A DNA stretch of 64,000 bases from Streptomyces sp. NBC_00193 (GTDB taxonomy: Bacteria; Actinomycetota; Actinomycetes; Streptomycetales; Streptomycetaceae), in the NCBI RefSeq assembly GCF_026342735.1, contig NZ_JAPEMM010000002.1, positions 744,001 through 808,000 of the forward strand. The letters run 5' to 3'. Positions 52,108-61,406 of the stretch are shown here, in pieces; positions within the stretch are counted from its first letter, which is position 1; the number at the start of each line of letters is the position of its first letter. Both the position numbers and the translations under genes were made by a program. Below the pieces are notes generated by a model, which saw only the letters and a program-made list of their open reading frames with translations, searched no databases and had not been told where the DNA came from.

Positions 52108-52342
52108 GGAATTTCCTTACCTGGAATCTCGCTTCGACGACTGGACTGGTTGCTCTTGTCCCTCTGCTTGGACCTCTGCGGGTCGCTCCTTCTATCGTCC
52201 GCGGTGGATGGCTAGCATTTCTGCGGGACAAAGCCCCCTCCGCTCCGCCCCCTTTCGGGGTGTGCGGGTCCTTTCACTTCTGACGAAGGTCCCGTTTGCC
52301 CGCCTGCCACGGACCGGCCCGCGCCACGACCGGAGGCACCCC

Positions 52343-53056
52343 TTGACCTCACCCCCACCGCGGCGGCACGGGATCCTGCCGCCGCTGGCCGACCTGCTGT
52401 TCCCGCCGGAGGCGGACGGCGCCGGGTCTCCCCACGGGGTGCTGCCCCCGCTGCTGATCGCCCTCACCTTCGTCAGCGGTGTGGTCGACGCGGTGAGCTA
52501 CCTGGGCCTCGGCCACGTCTTCGTGGCCAACATGACGGGCAACGTGGTCTTCCTCGGCTTCGCGCTCGCCGGGGACCGGTCCCTGTCCGCCCCGGACTCC
52601 CTGCTCGCCGTCGGCGCCTTCCTGGCCGGGGCGGCGGCCGCCGGACGGCTACGGCGGACCACCGGGGCGGCCAGGATGTTCGCGCCGCTGGTGGCGGTGC
52701 AGACGGTCCTGGTGGGCGGGGCGCTCGCCCTGACCGCGCTCGGCGCCGGGCCGCCGGGCATCATCGCCCTGCTCGCCCTCGGCATGGGCCTGCAGAACGC
52801 CGTCGTGCACCGGCTCGCCGTCCCCGACCTCACCACCACCGTCGTCACCAGGGCCCTGACCGGGCTGGCGGCCGATCCGTGGGGGCCGGGTCCGCTCCGC
52901 CGCCTCGTGACGGTCGTGGCCCTGCTCCTCGGAGCCCTCACCGGCGGGGTGTTGACGCTCCGTCACGGTGCGCTGTGGGCGCTGGCCTTGGCCGTGGCTC
53001 TACTGGGCTGCGTAGCCCTCTCCCCCCGGTGGGACGGCACCGGGCGACGGACGTAG
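52343..53056 (+). CDS. DUF1275/YoaK-family membrane protein
   Basis: 237-aa, six-helix-type membrane protein with the DUF1275 signature SGVVDAVSYLGLGHVFVANMTGN, followed by LGMGLQNAVVHRL and VTRALTGLA. The function is unknown. TTG 52343 was chosen because GGAGG lies six bases upstream; longer in-frame extensions into the gadB promoter have no ribosome site. It is divergent from gadB across about 235 bp in which I see no other gene. Confidence 0.83.
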   Translation: MTSPPPRRHGILPPLADLLFPPEADGAGSPHGVLPPLLIALTFVSGVVDAVSYLGLGHVFVANMTGNVVFLGFALAGDRSLSAPDSLLAVGAFLAGAAAAGRLRRTTGAARMFAPLVAVQTVLVGGALALTALGAGPPGIIALLALGMGLQNAVVHRLAVPDLTTTVVTRALTGLAADPWGPGPLRRLVTVVALLLGALTGGVLTLRHGALWALALAVALLGCVALSPRWDGTGRRT

Positions 53057-53075
53057 GGGCCGGACTCGCCCCCGC

Positions 53076-54041
53076 TCACTTCGGCGGACGGTCCTGCCCG
53101 CGCTCCACGAGGAAGGCCGCGAAGGTCAGCACCCACGCCCCGACCGCCACCCAGAGCAGCACCGTACCGAGGGGCCGTAGCCACCCGACCCCGGTCGGGG
53201 CGGCCGCCGAGAGGCAGGCGGTCGCCGTCATCCCGAGCGGGAAGACGCTCGACCAGCGCCGGACGTCGTAGCGGGGCCTCGGCCGGACCGCCTCGGCGGC
53301 GAGGAGCACGGCGTACCAGGCCAGGGAGAGGCCGAGAGCCGCCAGGGTGACGGTACGCAGCCCCGTGTGCGCCCATCCCGTCCACAGCGGTGACGCCGTG
53401 AGCCCGGTCCCGGCGAGGGCGGTGATGGAGAGGGCCCCGCCGGCCACCCAGTGGTCGCCCGCGCCCGAGACGACCTGGCGGAAGTCGAAGCGCACGAGGG
53501 CCTCGGCGTAGAGCAGCAGCCCCAGGCAGAAGGCGGCCAGCGCCGCCCGGCCGAGCCAGTCACGGCCGGTGGGGGCGGCCAGGGTGCCCGCCAGGACGGC
53601 GAGCCCCTGGGTGGCCACGCAGACGAGGAACGCCGCGCCGGGCATCCGGTAGCCCCAGTGGCGCAGGACGGCGACCAGCAGTCCCGGCCAGAGCACGGCG
53701 GCCAGCACCAGCAGCCCCACGGCCACGGGAACCCACCCGAGTACGGCGAGCCGGGAGCCGAGTACGGCGGTGGCGGCCACGGCCGTGAGGGCCGCCGGGG
53801 TGTCGGCCTCCGCGCGGAACCGCCGGCGGTCACCCAGGAGCCGGGCGGTGAAGTCGGCGGCGAGGACGAGCCACAGCGCGGCGGAGACGACCAGTGCGGC
53901 GATCGACAGCGCGTCCCGGCCGATCAGGTGCAGGCCGGCCGAGATGATCCCGGCCGCCATGACGGCGGCGCCGGCGGCCGGCGACAGCTCCGCCCACCAC
54001 CGGGCACCCGCAAGGACTCGCACCCTGCCAAGGGACACCAC
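53076..54041 (-). CDS. TehA/SLAC1-type (TDT family) transporter
   Basis: About 321 aa with ten hydrophobic helices typical of the tellurite-resistance/dicarboxylate transporter family related to plant SLAC1 anion channels. SPAAGAAVMAAGIISAGLHL is the usual opening, and YDVRRWSSVFPLGMTATACL lies in the last third. The exported or conducted anion is unknown. The start is uncertain: two adjacent GTG codons at 54041/54038 were taken as most upstream; a GTG near 54024 is possible. It converges on the DUF1275 gene and is divergent from the urea transporter. Confidence 0.78.
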   Translation of the reverse strand: MVSLGRVRVLAGARWWAELSPAAGAAVMAAGIISAGLHLIGRDALSIAALVVSAALWLVLAADFTARLLGDRRRFRAEADTPAALTAVAATAVLGSRLAVLGWVPVAVGLLVLAAVLWPGLLVAVLRHWGYRMPGAAFLVCVATQGLAVLAGTLAAPTGRDWLGRAALAAFCLGLLLYAEALVRFDFRQVVSGAGDHWVAGGALSITALAGTGLTASPLWTGWAHTGLRTVTLAALGLSLAWYAVLLAAEAVRPRPRYDVRRWSSVFPLGMTATACLSAAAPTGVGWLRPLGTVLLWVAVGAWVLTFAAFLVERGQDRPPK

Positions 54042-54291
54042 CGCAGCGGGCCGGGCCGCCGCGGCGCGCCATCGCGGCGGCGGCGATGACCCTTCCGGGT
54101 GCGGTGAAGGGCCTCTCCCCCACCATTCACTATTCGATATTCCGATCCTATTTCCGTCCCCGGGGAAAGGGAATGACGAGCACATTTATGACAACCCGGC
54201 CGCATTCTCCCGCTCATCCCGACACGCCCATGCCCAGGCGGAATTGATCCGATTCACCGGTACTGTCGTCGTCAACGCACCGATGATTCGC

Positions 54292-54316
54292 GGGCCCTTC
54301 AGGGCCCTCTCTTTTT
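54292..54316 (+). terminator. Intrinsic terminator/attenuator in the urea-transporter leader
   Basis: GGGCCC-TTCA-GGGCCC (54292-54307) forms a perfect 6-bp stem followed at once by TCTCTTTTT. It ends 17 bases before the urea transporter ATG and directly upstream of its ribosome site. U-tract terminators are rare in this genome type, and the position suggests transcription attenuation. The upstream leader (about 54130-54290) is AT-richer than average but matches no riboswitch I know. Confidence 0.65.
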
Positions 54317-54333
54317 GCACCAGGGAGAATGAA

Positions 54334-55302
54334 ATGCAGGCCTTGGCAACGGAGCCCGCCCGCCAGGCCCCTCCCGCCCAGCCGGCGAGCTTTATCCAGG
54401 AAGTCCTGCGCGGTGTCGCCCAGGTCGACTTCATGCCGAGCGCGATCACGGGCATCTTCTTCCTGGCCGCCCTTGCCGCCGCGGGCTGGCAGTACGCCCT
54501 CTACGGCCTCCTCGGCGCGGTCGTCGGCACCGGCACCGCCTACGCGTTCGGCATCGACCGCGAGATCGTCTCGGCCGGCCTGCGCGGTTTCAACGGCACC
54601 CTGGTCTCGCTCGGGTTCGCCGTCTTCCTCGGGTGGGACCACCTGTCCACGCTGCTGCTCGCGATCGGCGGAAGCATCACCGTGGTGGTCGTCACCTCGG
54701 CGCTGGCCACCATCCTCGGCACCTGGAACATCCCCACGTTCACCGCGCCGTTCTGCATCATCGCGAGCGTCATGACCATCGCGGCGCCCGGCTTCTCCCG
54801 GGTGTGGCACACCGGCCCCGATCTGGCGGCGCTGCCCGCGGCCGCGAGCGGGACCACCGCGCTGGACTGGGGCCAGCTCTGGCGCGCCTTCTTCGCCAAC
54901 GTCGGCCAGATCTTCTTCATGCCGCAGTGGTACGTCGGCCTGATCTTCCTCGCCGGCATCTTCGTGGCCAGCCGGGTCGCCGGGGTCATGGCCTGCGTCG
55001 GCAGCGTCACGGCGATCTTCGTCGCCTGGGCGATGGGTTCACCGTCCGAAGGCGTCTCGCAGGGGCTCATGGGGTACAGCAGCGTGCTCGTCGCGATGGC
55101 CCTGTGCGGGGTCTTCCTCGTCCCCTCCAACTGGAGCTTCGCCTTCGCCGTCCTGGGCGCCGCAGCGGCGACCGGGCTCACGGCCGCGATGACCGCCTTC
55201 TTCGCGCCGTTCGGCGGTCACACCTTCACCTGGCCGTTCGTCCTGACCACGGTCGTCTTCGTCGCCGCCGTCCCCCAGATCCCCCGGCTGCAACGGACCT
55301 GA
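54334..55302 (+). CDS. Urea transporter (UT family)
   Basis: 322-aa membrane channel of the UT family with two homologous halves (GLRGFNGTLVSLGFAVFLGW in the first, SQGLMGYSSVLVAMALCGVF in the second), each carrying the conserved N/Y-G-x-L/V-x-x-L/A pore signature. It admits urea down its gradient. ATG 54334 follows AGGGAGA. It heads the urease operon and is preceded by a hairpin/T-tract that could attenuate transcription. Only 84 bp separate it from ureA. Confidence 0.9.
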   Translation: MQALATEPARQAPPAQPASFIQEVLRGVAQVDFMPSAITGIFFLAALAAAGWQYALYGLLGAVVGTGTAYAFGIDREIVSAGLRGFNGTLVSLGFAVFLGWDHLSTLLLAIGGSITVVVVTSALATILGTWNIPTFTAPFCIIASVMTIAAPGFSRVWHTGPDLAALPAAASGTTALDWGQLWRAFFANVGQIFFMPQWYVGLIFLAGIFVASRVAGVMACVGSVTAIFVAWAMGSPSEGVSQGLMGYSSVLVAMALCGVFLVPSNWSFAFAVLGAAAATGLTAAMTAFFAPFGGHTFTWPFVLTTVVFVAAVPQIPRLQRT

Positions 55303-55386
55303 CACCGCCTCAGCCCGAACCGGCGCACCAAGAGCACCAGCACCGGCAGCACCTGAACCACCTTGAGAGCCGAAAGTGAGTGACCG

Positions 55387-55692
55387 ATGAATCTCGCTCC
55401 CCGTGAGATGGACAAGCTCTGGATCTACGTCGTGGCCGACCTGGCGCGCAAGCGGCGGGACCGGGGCGTCAAGCTCAACTACAGCGAGGCCTGCGCCCTG
55501 ATCAGCGAGGGCATCCTCGAAGGCGCCCGTGACGGCAGGACCGTCGCCGAGTGCATGGAGCTCGGCAAGCAGATGGTCTCCGCCGCCGACGTCATGAAGG
55601 GCGTACGGGAGATGCTTCCGCTGCTCCAGGTCGAGGCCGCCTTCGTGGACGGCACCAAGCTCGTCTCCTGCCACGACCCCGTCGGCGCCTGA
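55387..55692 (+). CDS. ureA: Urease gamma subunit
   Basis: 101-aa structural subunit of nickel urease. The N-terminus [20 protein letters not shown] and the block [21 protein letters not shown] are diagnostic. Gamma, beta and alpha are separate genes as in most bacteria. In this operon the beta gene does not follow directly: a His-rich chelatase-like gene is inserted three bases after the ureA stop. Confidence 0.96.
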   Translation: MNLAPREMDKLWIYVVADLARKRRDRGVKLNYSEACALISEGILEGARDGRTVAECMELGKQMVSAADVMKGVREMLPLLQVEAAFVDGTKLVSCHDPVGA

Positions 55693-55695
55693 GCG

Positions 55696-56580
55696 GTGGC
55701 GGCCATCGCACCCGAACGGCCCGGCCGGGCAACGCAATCGGCGGCCCGCGTCATCCTGGCCGGCGGCCACGAGGGCGGCGCAGCGGCCGGCGCCGTACAC
55801 CCCGGCCGGCCGCTGGCCGAAGCCGTCCGCGCGGGGCTCGCCGCCTCGTCCGAACCGGTGTGCGTGGTCCCGATGACGCTGGGGCGCGACCCCGGGCTGA
55901 TCGCCGACTGCGCCCGCGCGCTGCGCTGGCTGAGCCGGGAGGAGGAGCCCGGGCGGCTCGTGCTGGCGCCGCCCTTCGCCACCGTGGACCACCTGACCGC
56001 GTGGCTCCGTACCGCCGCCCTCAAGGCGGTCCGCGAGGCTCCCGACACCTCCGCCGTGCTGGTCACCGCTCCCGCCGCGGGTCCCTTCGAGGACGCCGAT
56101 CTGTTCCGGGTGGCCCGGCTGGTGCGCCAGTACGGGCACCACCGCTGGGTCGAGGTCGCCTTCGACGGCGGCGACCCGGACCTGGCGGAGGGCGCGGAGC
56201 GGTGCCGCCGGCTCGGCGCCGGCCACGTCTCCCTGGTCCGGGCCGCGTTCGCCCCGCCCGCCGAACTCCCGTCGGGGGTCCTGGACACCGGTCCGCTGCT
56301 GTCCGACGCGGCGATCGCCCAGGTCGTACGGGCCCGCTCGCAGGAGGCCCTGCACCGGCTGGCCCACGGGCAGGACGGCGTGGCCGAGGGGCTGGACGCC
56401 GAACACGGGCACGGGTACGCGCACTCCCACGGCCCCGGCGGCGACCACGGCCATCACCACGGCCACGCGGACCCGGACGCACACGACACGGACCCGCACC
56501 ACACGCACGCGCACGGCGAGGGCCACCGGCACGCGCGCGGCCAGGGTCACGGCCACCCGCACGGCCATTCCCCCCACTGA
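55696..56580 (+). CDS. CbiX/sirohydrochlorin-chelatase-like protein with His-rich tail
   Basis: 294 aa. Residues about 18-230 resemble two halves of the CbiX/CfbA chelatase fold: [10 protein letters not shown] keeps the first active-site His (His25), while the second canonical His appears lost in [11 protein letters not shown]. The last 60 residues hold about 21 His among Gly/Asp/Ala (for example [15 protein letters not shown]), a metal-storage tail like that of UreE or HypB. It lies between ureA and ureB, 23 bp before ureB, in an operon with no ureE. I infer a nickel chaperone or store for urease. A role in cobalt or sirohaem insertion is possible but does not fit the context. Confidence 0.72.
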   Translation: MAAIAPERPGRATQSAARVILAGGHEGGAAAGAVHPGRPLAEAVRAGLAASSEPVCVVPMTLGRDPGLIADCARALRWLSREEEPGRLVLAPPFATVDHLTAWLRTAALKAVREAPDTSAVLVTAPAAGPFEDADLFRVARLVRQYGHHRWVEVAFDGGDPDLAEGAERCRRLGAGHVSLVRAAFAPPAELPSGVLDTGPLLSDAAIAQVVRARSQEALHRLAHGQDGVAEGLDAEHGHGYAHSHGPGGDHGHHHGHADPDAHDTDPHHTHAHGEGHRHARGQGHGHPHGHSPH

Positions 56581-56603
56581 TCCGAAGGAAGGGAAGTACC
56601 ACC

Positions 56604-57185
56604 ATGTCAGGTGGCGCCACATACCTTTACGGCGAAGGCACCGTAGAGATCAACGCCGGCCGCCGCAAGGCCAAGGTCACCGTCTCCAACACCGGTGACC
56701 GTGCCGTCCAGGTCGGCTCGCACTACCACTTCTTCGAGGTCAACCGAGCCCTCGACTTCGACCGCAACGCCGCCTACGGCATGCACCTCGACCTCCCCGC
56801 CGGCACCGGCGTCCGCTTCGAGCCGGGCGACACCCGCGAGGTCGAACTCACCGCGTACAGCGGCCACGGCCGGCTGATCGGCTTCAGCTCCCTCGTCAAC
56901 GGCGGCCTCGGCTCCACCGACACCCGCGTCCGGGCGATGAACCGGGCGGTCGAGCTCGGATTCCTGGGAGCCCGTGCGGAGACGGCCCAGCAGGCCGCGG
57001 CGGCGCAGGCCGCCGCGCCCGCCGTGGAGGCCCCCTCGAAGCCGGGGTCCAGGCCGGGGTCCAAGCCGGCCTCGAAGCCCGCCGCCCGGCCCGCTGCCCA
57101 GCAGGCCGGCAAGCCCGCCGCCAAGGCACCCGCCAAGACCGCGGCCGCCAAGAAGGCCAAGACCTCCAAGAAGGGCGACAAGTAG
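56604..57185 (+). CDS. ureB: Urease beta subunit with Lys/Ala/Pro-rich extension
   Basis: 193 aa. Residues 1-115 are a standard UreB ([56 protein letters not shown]). The remaining roughly 75 residues are absent from most UreB proteins. They begin with an Ala/Gln segment and become a basic Lys/Pro/Ala tail ([35 protein letters not shown]), like histone H1 tails. ATG 56604 follows AAGGAAGGGA. ureC follows after two bases. Confidence 0.94.
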   Translation: MSGGATYLYGEGTVEINAGRRKAKVTVSNTGDRAVQVGSHYHFFEVNRALDFDRNAAYGMHLDLPAGTGVRFEPGDTREVELTAYSGHGRLIGFSSLVNGGLGSTDTRVRAMNRAVELGFLGARAETAQQAAAAQAAAPAVEAPSKPGSRPGSKPASKPAARPAAQQAGKPAAKAPAKTAAAKKAKTSKKGDK

Positions 57186-57187
57186 CG

Positions 57188-58912
57188 ATGGCTGTCCTGA
57201 GCCGCAAGCAGTACACCGACCTGTTCGGGCCGACCGTCGGCGACCGCTTCCACCTGGCGGACACCAACCTGGTCATCGAGGTCGAGAAGGACCACAACGA
57301 GGGCCACTACGGCGACGAGGCCGTCTACGGCGGCGGCAAGGGCATCCGCGACGGCATGGCGCAGGACCCGCAGGCCACGAACCTGCAGGGCGCCCTGGAC
57401 CTGGTCATCACCAACGTGGTGGTCATGGACGCGATCCTGGGTGTGGTCAAGGGCGACCTCGGCGTCAAGGACGGGTTCATCGCGGGTCTCGGCAAGGCCG
57501 GCAACCCGCACACCCAGTCCGGGGTGCACCCCAAGCTGGTCATCGGGCCCGGCACCGAGGTGATCTCGGGCGAGCACATGATCGCCACGGCCGGCGGCAT
57601 CGACACCCACATCCACTTCATCGCCCCGCAGCAGGCCGAGCACGGCCTGTCCAACGGCATCACCACCCTCATCGGCGGCGGCACCGGCCCCTCCGACGGC
57701 ACCAACGGCACCACGTGCACCCCGGGTCCGTGGAACATCGGGCGGATGTACCAGGCGGTCGAGGACCTGCCGGTCAACGTCGGCCTGCTGGGCAAGGGCA
57801 ACGGCTCGCTGCCGGAAGCGCTGATCGAGCAGGTCGAGGCGGGCGTCTGCGGCCTCAAGGTGCACGAGGACTGGGGCACCACCCCGGCCGCGCTGAGCAA
57901 GGCCCTGGACGTGGCCGACGCCTACGACGTGCAGGTCGCGGTGCACACGGACACCCTGAACGAGTCCGGCTTCTTCGAGGACACCCGCTCCGCCATCGAC
58001 GGGCGCACCATCCACACCTTCCACACCGAGGGCGCGGGCGGTGGCCACGCCCCCGACATCATGCGGGTGGCGGGCGAGCCCAACGTCCTGCCGTCCTCGA
58101 CCAACCCGACGCTGCCGTACACGGTGAACTCGGTCGACGAGCTCCTCGACATGGTGATGGTCTGTCACCACCTGTCGCACGACATCCCGGAGGACGTGTC
58201 CTTCGCGGACTCGCGCGTGCGCGCGGAGACGATCGCCGCCGAGACCGTGCTGCACGACGAGGGGGTCATCTCGATCTTCTCCTCCGACTCCCAGGCCATG
58301 GGCCGCATCGGCGAGTCCTGGACCCGCGCCTTCCAGACCGCGCACCACTGCAAGGACCAGCGCGGCAAGCTCGACGGCGACACCGAGCGCAACGACAACT
58401 TCCGCGCCCTGCGCTACCTCGCCAAGATCACGATCAACCCGGCGATCGCCTCGGGCACCGCCGAGCACATCGGCTCCCTGGAGACGGGCAAGCTCGCCGA
58501 CATCGTGCTGTGGCCGATCGGCTCCTTCGCCGCGAAGCCGAAGATGGTCATCAAGGGCGGCCTGATCAACTGGGCGCTGATGGGCGACCCGAACGCCTCC
58601 CTCCCGACCCCGCAACCGGTCTACTACCGGCCGATGTTCGGTGCCTACGGCAAGGCCAAGCAGGCCACCCGGGTCTCCTTCATGTCGCAGGCCGCGATCG
58701 AGCTCGGCGTACCGCAGAAGCTGGGCCTGGACAGCAAGGTCCTGCCGGTCCGGCACTGCCGCACCGTCGGCAAGCAGCACATGGTCCGCAACGACGCCCT
58801 CCCGGTCATCACGGTCGACCCGGAGACCTACAAGGTCACCCTCGACGGGGTACCGGCCACCATCGAACCGGCCCGCGAGCTGCCCCTGAACCACCTGTTC
58901 TACCTGGCATGA
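57188..58912 (+). CDS. ureC: Urease alpha (catalytic) subunit
   Basis: 574-aa nickel amidohydrolase that splits urea into ammonia and carbamate. All active-site residues are in place by alignment with the Klebsiella enzyme: His141 and His143 (THIHF), carbamylated Lys224 (GLKVHEDWG), His226, His253, His279 and Asp367 (SSDSQAMGR) around the two nickels. The mobile flap holds Cys326, His327 and Arg343. Its TGA overlaps the ureF ATG (ATGA). Confidence 0.97.
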   Translation: MAVLSRKQYTDLFGPTVGDRFHLADTNLVIEVEKDHNEGHYGDEAVYGGGKGIRDGMAQDPQATNLQGALDLVITNVVVMDAILGVVKGDLGVKDGFIAGLGKAGNPHTQSGVHPKLVIGPGTEVISGEHMIATAGGIDTHIHFIAPQQAEHGLSNGITTLIGGGTGPSDGTNGTTCTPGPWNIGRMYQAVEDLPVNVGLLGKGNGSLPEALIEQVEAGVCGLKVHEDWGTTPAALSKALDVADAYDVQVAVHTDTLNESGFFEDTRSAIDGRTIHTFHTEGAGGGHAPDIMRVAGEPNVLPSSTNPTLPYTVNSVDELLDMVMVCHHLSHDIPEDVSFADSRVRAETIAAETVLHDEGVISIFSSDSQAMGRIGESWTRAFQTAHHCKDQRGKLDGDTERNDNFRALRYLAKITINPAIASGTAEHIGSLETGKLADIVLWPIGSFAAKPKMVIKGGLINWALMGDPNASLPTPQPVYYRPMFGAYGKAKQATRVSFMSQAAIELGVPQKLGLDSKVLPVRHCRTVGKQHMVRNDALPVITVDPETYKVTLDGVPATIEPARELPLNHLFYLA

Positions 58913-59640
58913 GCACTGCCGCCAACGCCGCCGTGTCCAGCCCCGCGGCGGCGACGCCGGTACAGGCCCTGCTGGTCAGCCTCCAGCTCACCGACTCGGC
59001 CTTCCCCAGCGGCTTCTACACCCTCTCCCACGGCCTGGAGGGCTACGCCCAGGCCAAGGCCGTGACCCCCGAGGGCGTACCCGTACTGCTGGCCGACCTG
59101 CTGCGGCACGCGGTGGGGCCTTCCGACGCCACCGCGCTGGCCCTGGCCCACCGGGCGGCGCTGGCCGGCGACTGGGAGGCCCTGGCCGAGACCGACCGGC
59201 GGCTGAACGCGGGCAAGCTGAACGAGGGCCTGCGCCGCGCCGCCACCCGCACCGGCCGCCAGCTGCTGGACCTCGCCCGCGAGTGCGTCGGCGGCGAGCC
59301 ACTGGAGCGGTACGCGGAGCTCGTGGCGGCCAAGCGGGCCCCCGGCTCGCAGGCCGTCGCCGCCGGGGTCGCGTACGCGGCCGCCGGCGTCCCGGCCGAA
59401 CAGGCCGTTGTGAGCGATCTGTTCGCCTACTCGGCCAGCTTCACCGGGGCCGCGCTGCGGCTGCGGCTCACGGACCATCGCAAGGCACAGGTGGTGCTGC
59501 GCGGGATCGCACCCGTCATCGAGGAGGTGGCGCAGGCGGCCCTGCGCCGCGAACTCGGGGATCTCGGCGGGTGCGTTCCGATGGCCGATGTGATGTCGGG
59601 CCGTCACGAGCGGGCCGAGGCAAGGCTGTTCGCCACCTGA
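58909..59640 (+). CDS. ureF: Urease accessory protein UreF
   Basis: 243-aa accessory protein that binds UreD and recruits UreG during nickel insertion. [20 protein letters not shown] is the diagnostic opening, and the protein is helical throughout. The start overlaps the ureC stop, so translation is coupled. ureG begins about 80 bp later. Confidence 0.92.
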   Translation: MSTAANAAVSSPAAATPVQALLVSLQLTDSAFPSGFYTLSHGLEGYAQAKAVTPEGVPVLLADLLRHAVGPSDATALALAHRAALAGDWEALAETDRRLNAGKLNEGLRRAATRTGRQLLDLARECVGGEPLERYAELVAAKRAPGSQAVAAGVAYAAAGVPAEQAVVSDLFAYSASFTGAALRLRLTDHRKAQVVLRGIAPVIEEVAQAALRRELGDLGGCVPMADVMSGRHERAEARLFAT

Positions 59641-59718
59641 CCTGGTCCATCGATGCTCCTCCCCCTCTTTCCTGACCCCTTTGTCCAAGCTCTCCTTTCC
59701 CCAAGGTGCGTGACTTTG

Positions 59719-60342
59719 ATGACCGAGGACAACGTCCTGCGCGTCGGCGTCGGCGGCCCCGTCGGCTCCGGCAAGACCGCGCTGATCGAGGCCCTGGTAC
59801 CGGTGCTGATCGCGCGAGGCCACCGGCCCGCCGTGATCACCAACGACATCTACACCCAGGAGGACGCCCGCCAGGTCCGCCGCACGCTGGCCGGGGTGCT
59901 CGACCCCGAGCGCGTCGTGGGCGTGGAGACCGGTGCGTGCCCGCACACCGCAGTGCGCGACGACCCGACGATGAACCTGGCCGCGGGCGCCGAGATGCTG
60001 GAGCGGTTCCCCGATGTCGACACCCTGCTCTACGAGTCGGGCGGCGACAACCTCACCCTCACCTTCAGCCCGGTCCTGGTCGACCTGTTCCTCTTCGTCC
60101 TGGACACCGCCGAGGGCGAGAAGATGCCCCGCAAGCGCGGTCCGGGCATCACCGAGTCCGACCTGCTCGTGATCAACAAGATCGACATCGCCCAGTACGT
60201 CCGCTGCGACATCGGCGTCATGGAGTCCGACGCGCACCGCGTGCGCGAGGGGCGCCCCGTGGTCCTGACCAACTGCCTCACCGGGCAGGGCCTGGAGGAC
60301 GTGGCCACCTTCATCGAGTCCTTCCGCCGGGTGCCGGCGTGA
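59719..60342 (+). CDS. ureG: Urease accessory GTPase UreG
   Basis: 207-aa SIMIBI GTPase that delivers nickel to the apo-urease-FD complex. The P-loop is GGPVGSGKTALIEAL, the nickel-binding CPH motif is GACPHTAVRDD, and ESGGDNL and NKIDIA are G-motifs. Unlike some UreG proteins it has no N-terminal His-rich region, consistent with metal storage being located in the CbiX-like protein. ATG 59719 was used; a GTG at 59710 is possible. Its stop overlaps the ureD start (GTGA). Confidence 0.94.
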   Translation: MTEDNVLRVGVGGPVGSGKTALIEALVPVLIARGHRPAVITNDIYTQEDARQVRRTLAGVLDPERVVGVETGACPHTAVRDDPTMNLAAGAEMLERFPDVDTLLYESGGDNLTLTFSPVLVDLFLFVLDTAEGEKMPRKRGPGITESDLLVINKIDIAQYVRCDIGVMESDAHRVREGRPVVLTNCLTGQGLEDVATFIESFRRVPA

Positions 60343-61358
60343 GCGTCGTGGCAGATCCGCCCCGCACCCCGCCGCAGGCTCCGCCCCCCGCCCCGCCCCG
60401 CGCCCTCCTGCCGCCCGGGCGTCTGGAGGCCGCGCACTACGAACCGCCGCGCGTCCCCCTGGAGGTGCTGCGGCACTCCTCGGTGCCCGACACCCTCGGT
60501 GTCGGGCGCCCCGGCAAGGTGGGGCTGCTGGAGTTGGGCTTCGAGCTGGTCGGCGGGCGCACGGAGCTGGTGCGGCACTACCAGAAGTCCCCGCTCCAGA
60601 TCATGCGGCCGCTCTACTTCGACCCGCACCGCCCCGACCTGCCCATCACCTTCCTGATGTCCACGGGCGGCGGGGTCATCCAGGCCGACCGGCTGCGCAC
60701 CGACCTGTCCTTCGGCCCCGGCACCTCGGGGCACGTCACCACGCAGGCGGCCACCAAGGTCTACCGGATGGAGCACGACTACGCCGTCGCCCAGACCTTC
60801 TTGACCGCCGGCCCGGGCGCGTACGTCGAGTACCTGCCGGATCCGGTCATCCCCTACGTCGACTCCCGCTTCTACCAGCGCACTGTGATCACCGCCGCCC
60901 CCACGGCCACCGTGCTGGCGAGCGAGACCGTCCTGGCCGGCCGGCTGGCGCACGGCGAGCGCAACGCCTACCAGGTCTTCGCTTCCGACCTCGAACTGCG
61001 CCGACCGGACGGTGAGTTGGTGGCGCTGGACGCCGTACGGCTGGAACCGGGCGGGGCCGGGGAGTCCGGCGGCAGCTCCGTCGACGGGCCCGCCGTACTG
61101 GCCGGCCATTCGGTGATGGCCTGCTTCTTCGCGGTCAGCCCGCTCGCCCCGGCCCGCGAGCTCGCCGACCTGCTGCACACGACCCTGGCCGGCCGCGGAC
61201 TCCCGTACGGGGTCAGCGTGCTGCCGCAGGACTGCGGGGCCTGGGTGCGGGTGCTCGGGGAGCACACCGAGGCCGTGACCCGGTCGCTCGCGGCCGTCTG
61301 GGACGCGGTGCGGCGCAGGTTGATCGGCGTCCCCGCACCGGACCTGCGCAAGACCTGA
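60339..61358 (+). CDS. ureD: Urease accessory protein UreD (UreH)
   Basis: 339-aa scaffold protein that binds apo-urease and passes nickel from UreG/UreF. Family segments include ITFLMSTGGGVIQADRLRTD, THE-type TTQAATKVYRMEHDYA and YLPDPVIPYVDSRFYQ. A Pro-rich N-terminal stretch of about 25 residues precedes the domain. GTG 60339 overlaps the ureG stop. It is the last urease-assembly gene; no ureE was found in the operon. Confidence 0.92.
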   Translation: MSVVADPPRTPPQAPPPAPPRALLPPGRLEAAHYEPPRVPLEVLRHSSVPDTLGVGRPGKVGLLELGFELVGGRTELVRHYQKSPLQIMRPLYFDPHRPDLPITFLMSTGGGVIQADRLRTDLSFGPGTSGHVTTQAATKVYRMEHDYAVAQTFLTAGPGAYVEYLPDPVIPYVDSRFYQRTVITAAPTATVLASETVLAGRLAHGERNAYQVFASDLELRRPDGELVALDAVRLEPGGAGESGGSSVDGPAVLAGHSVMACFFAVSPLAPARELADLLHTTLAGRGLPYGVSVLPQDCGAWVRVLGEHTEAVTRSLAAVWDAVRRRLIGVPAPDLRKT

Positions 61359-61406
61359 ACTCCCCACTCCCTCCTGCCTGTTCACGACCAGAGAGAGCTC
61401 CACCAG

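Noticed and set aside
54130-54290. A guanidine-type riboswitch before the urea transporter
   Set aside because: Urea and guanidine genes can share such leaders, but none of the conserved ykkC blocks is visible; only the terminator hairpin is supported.
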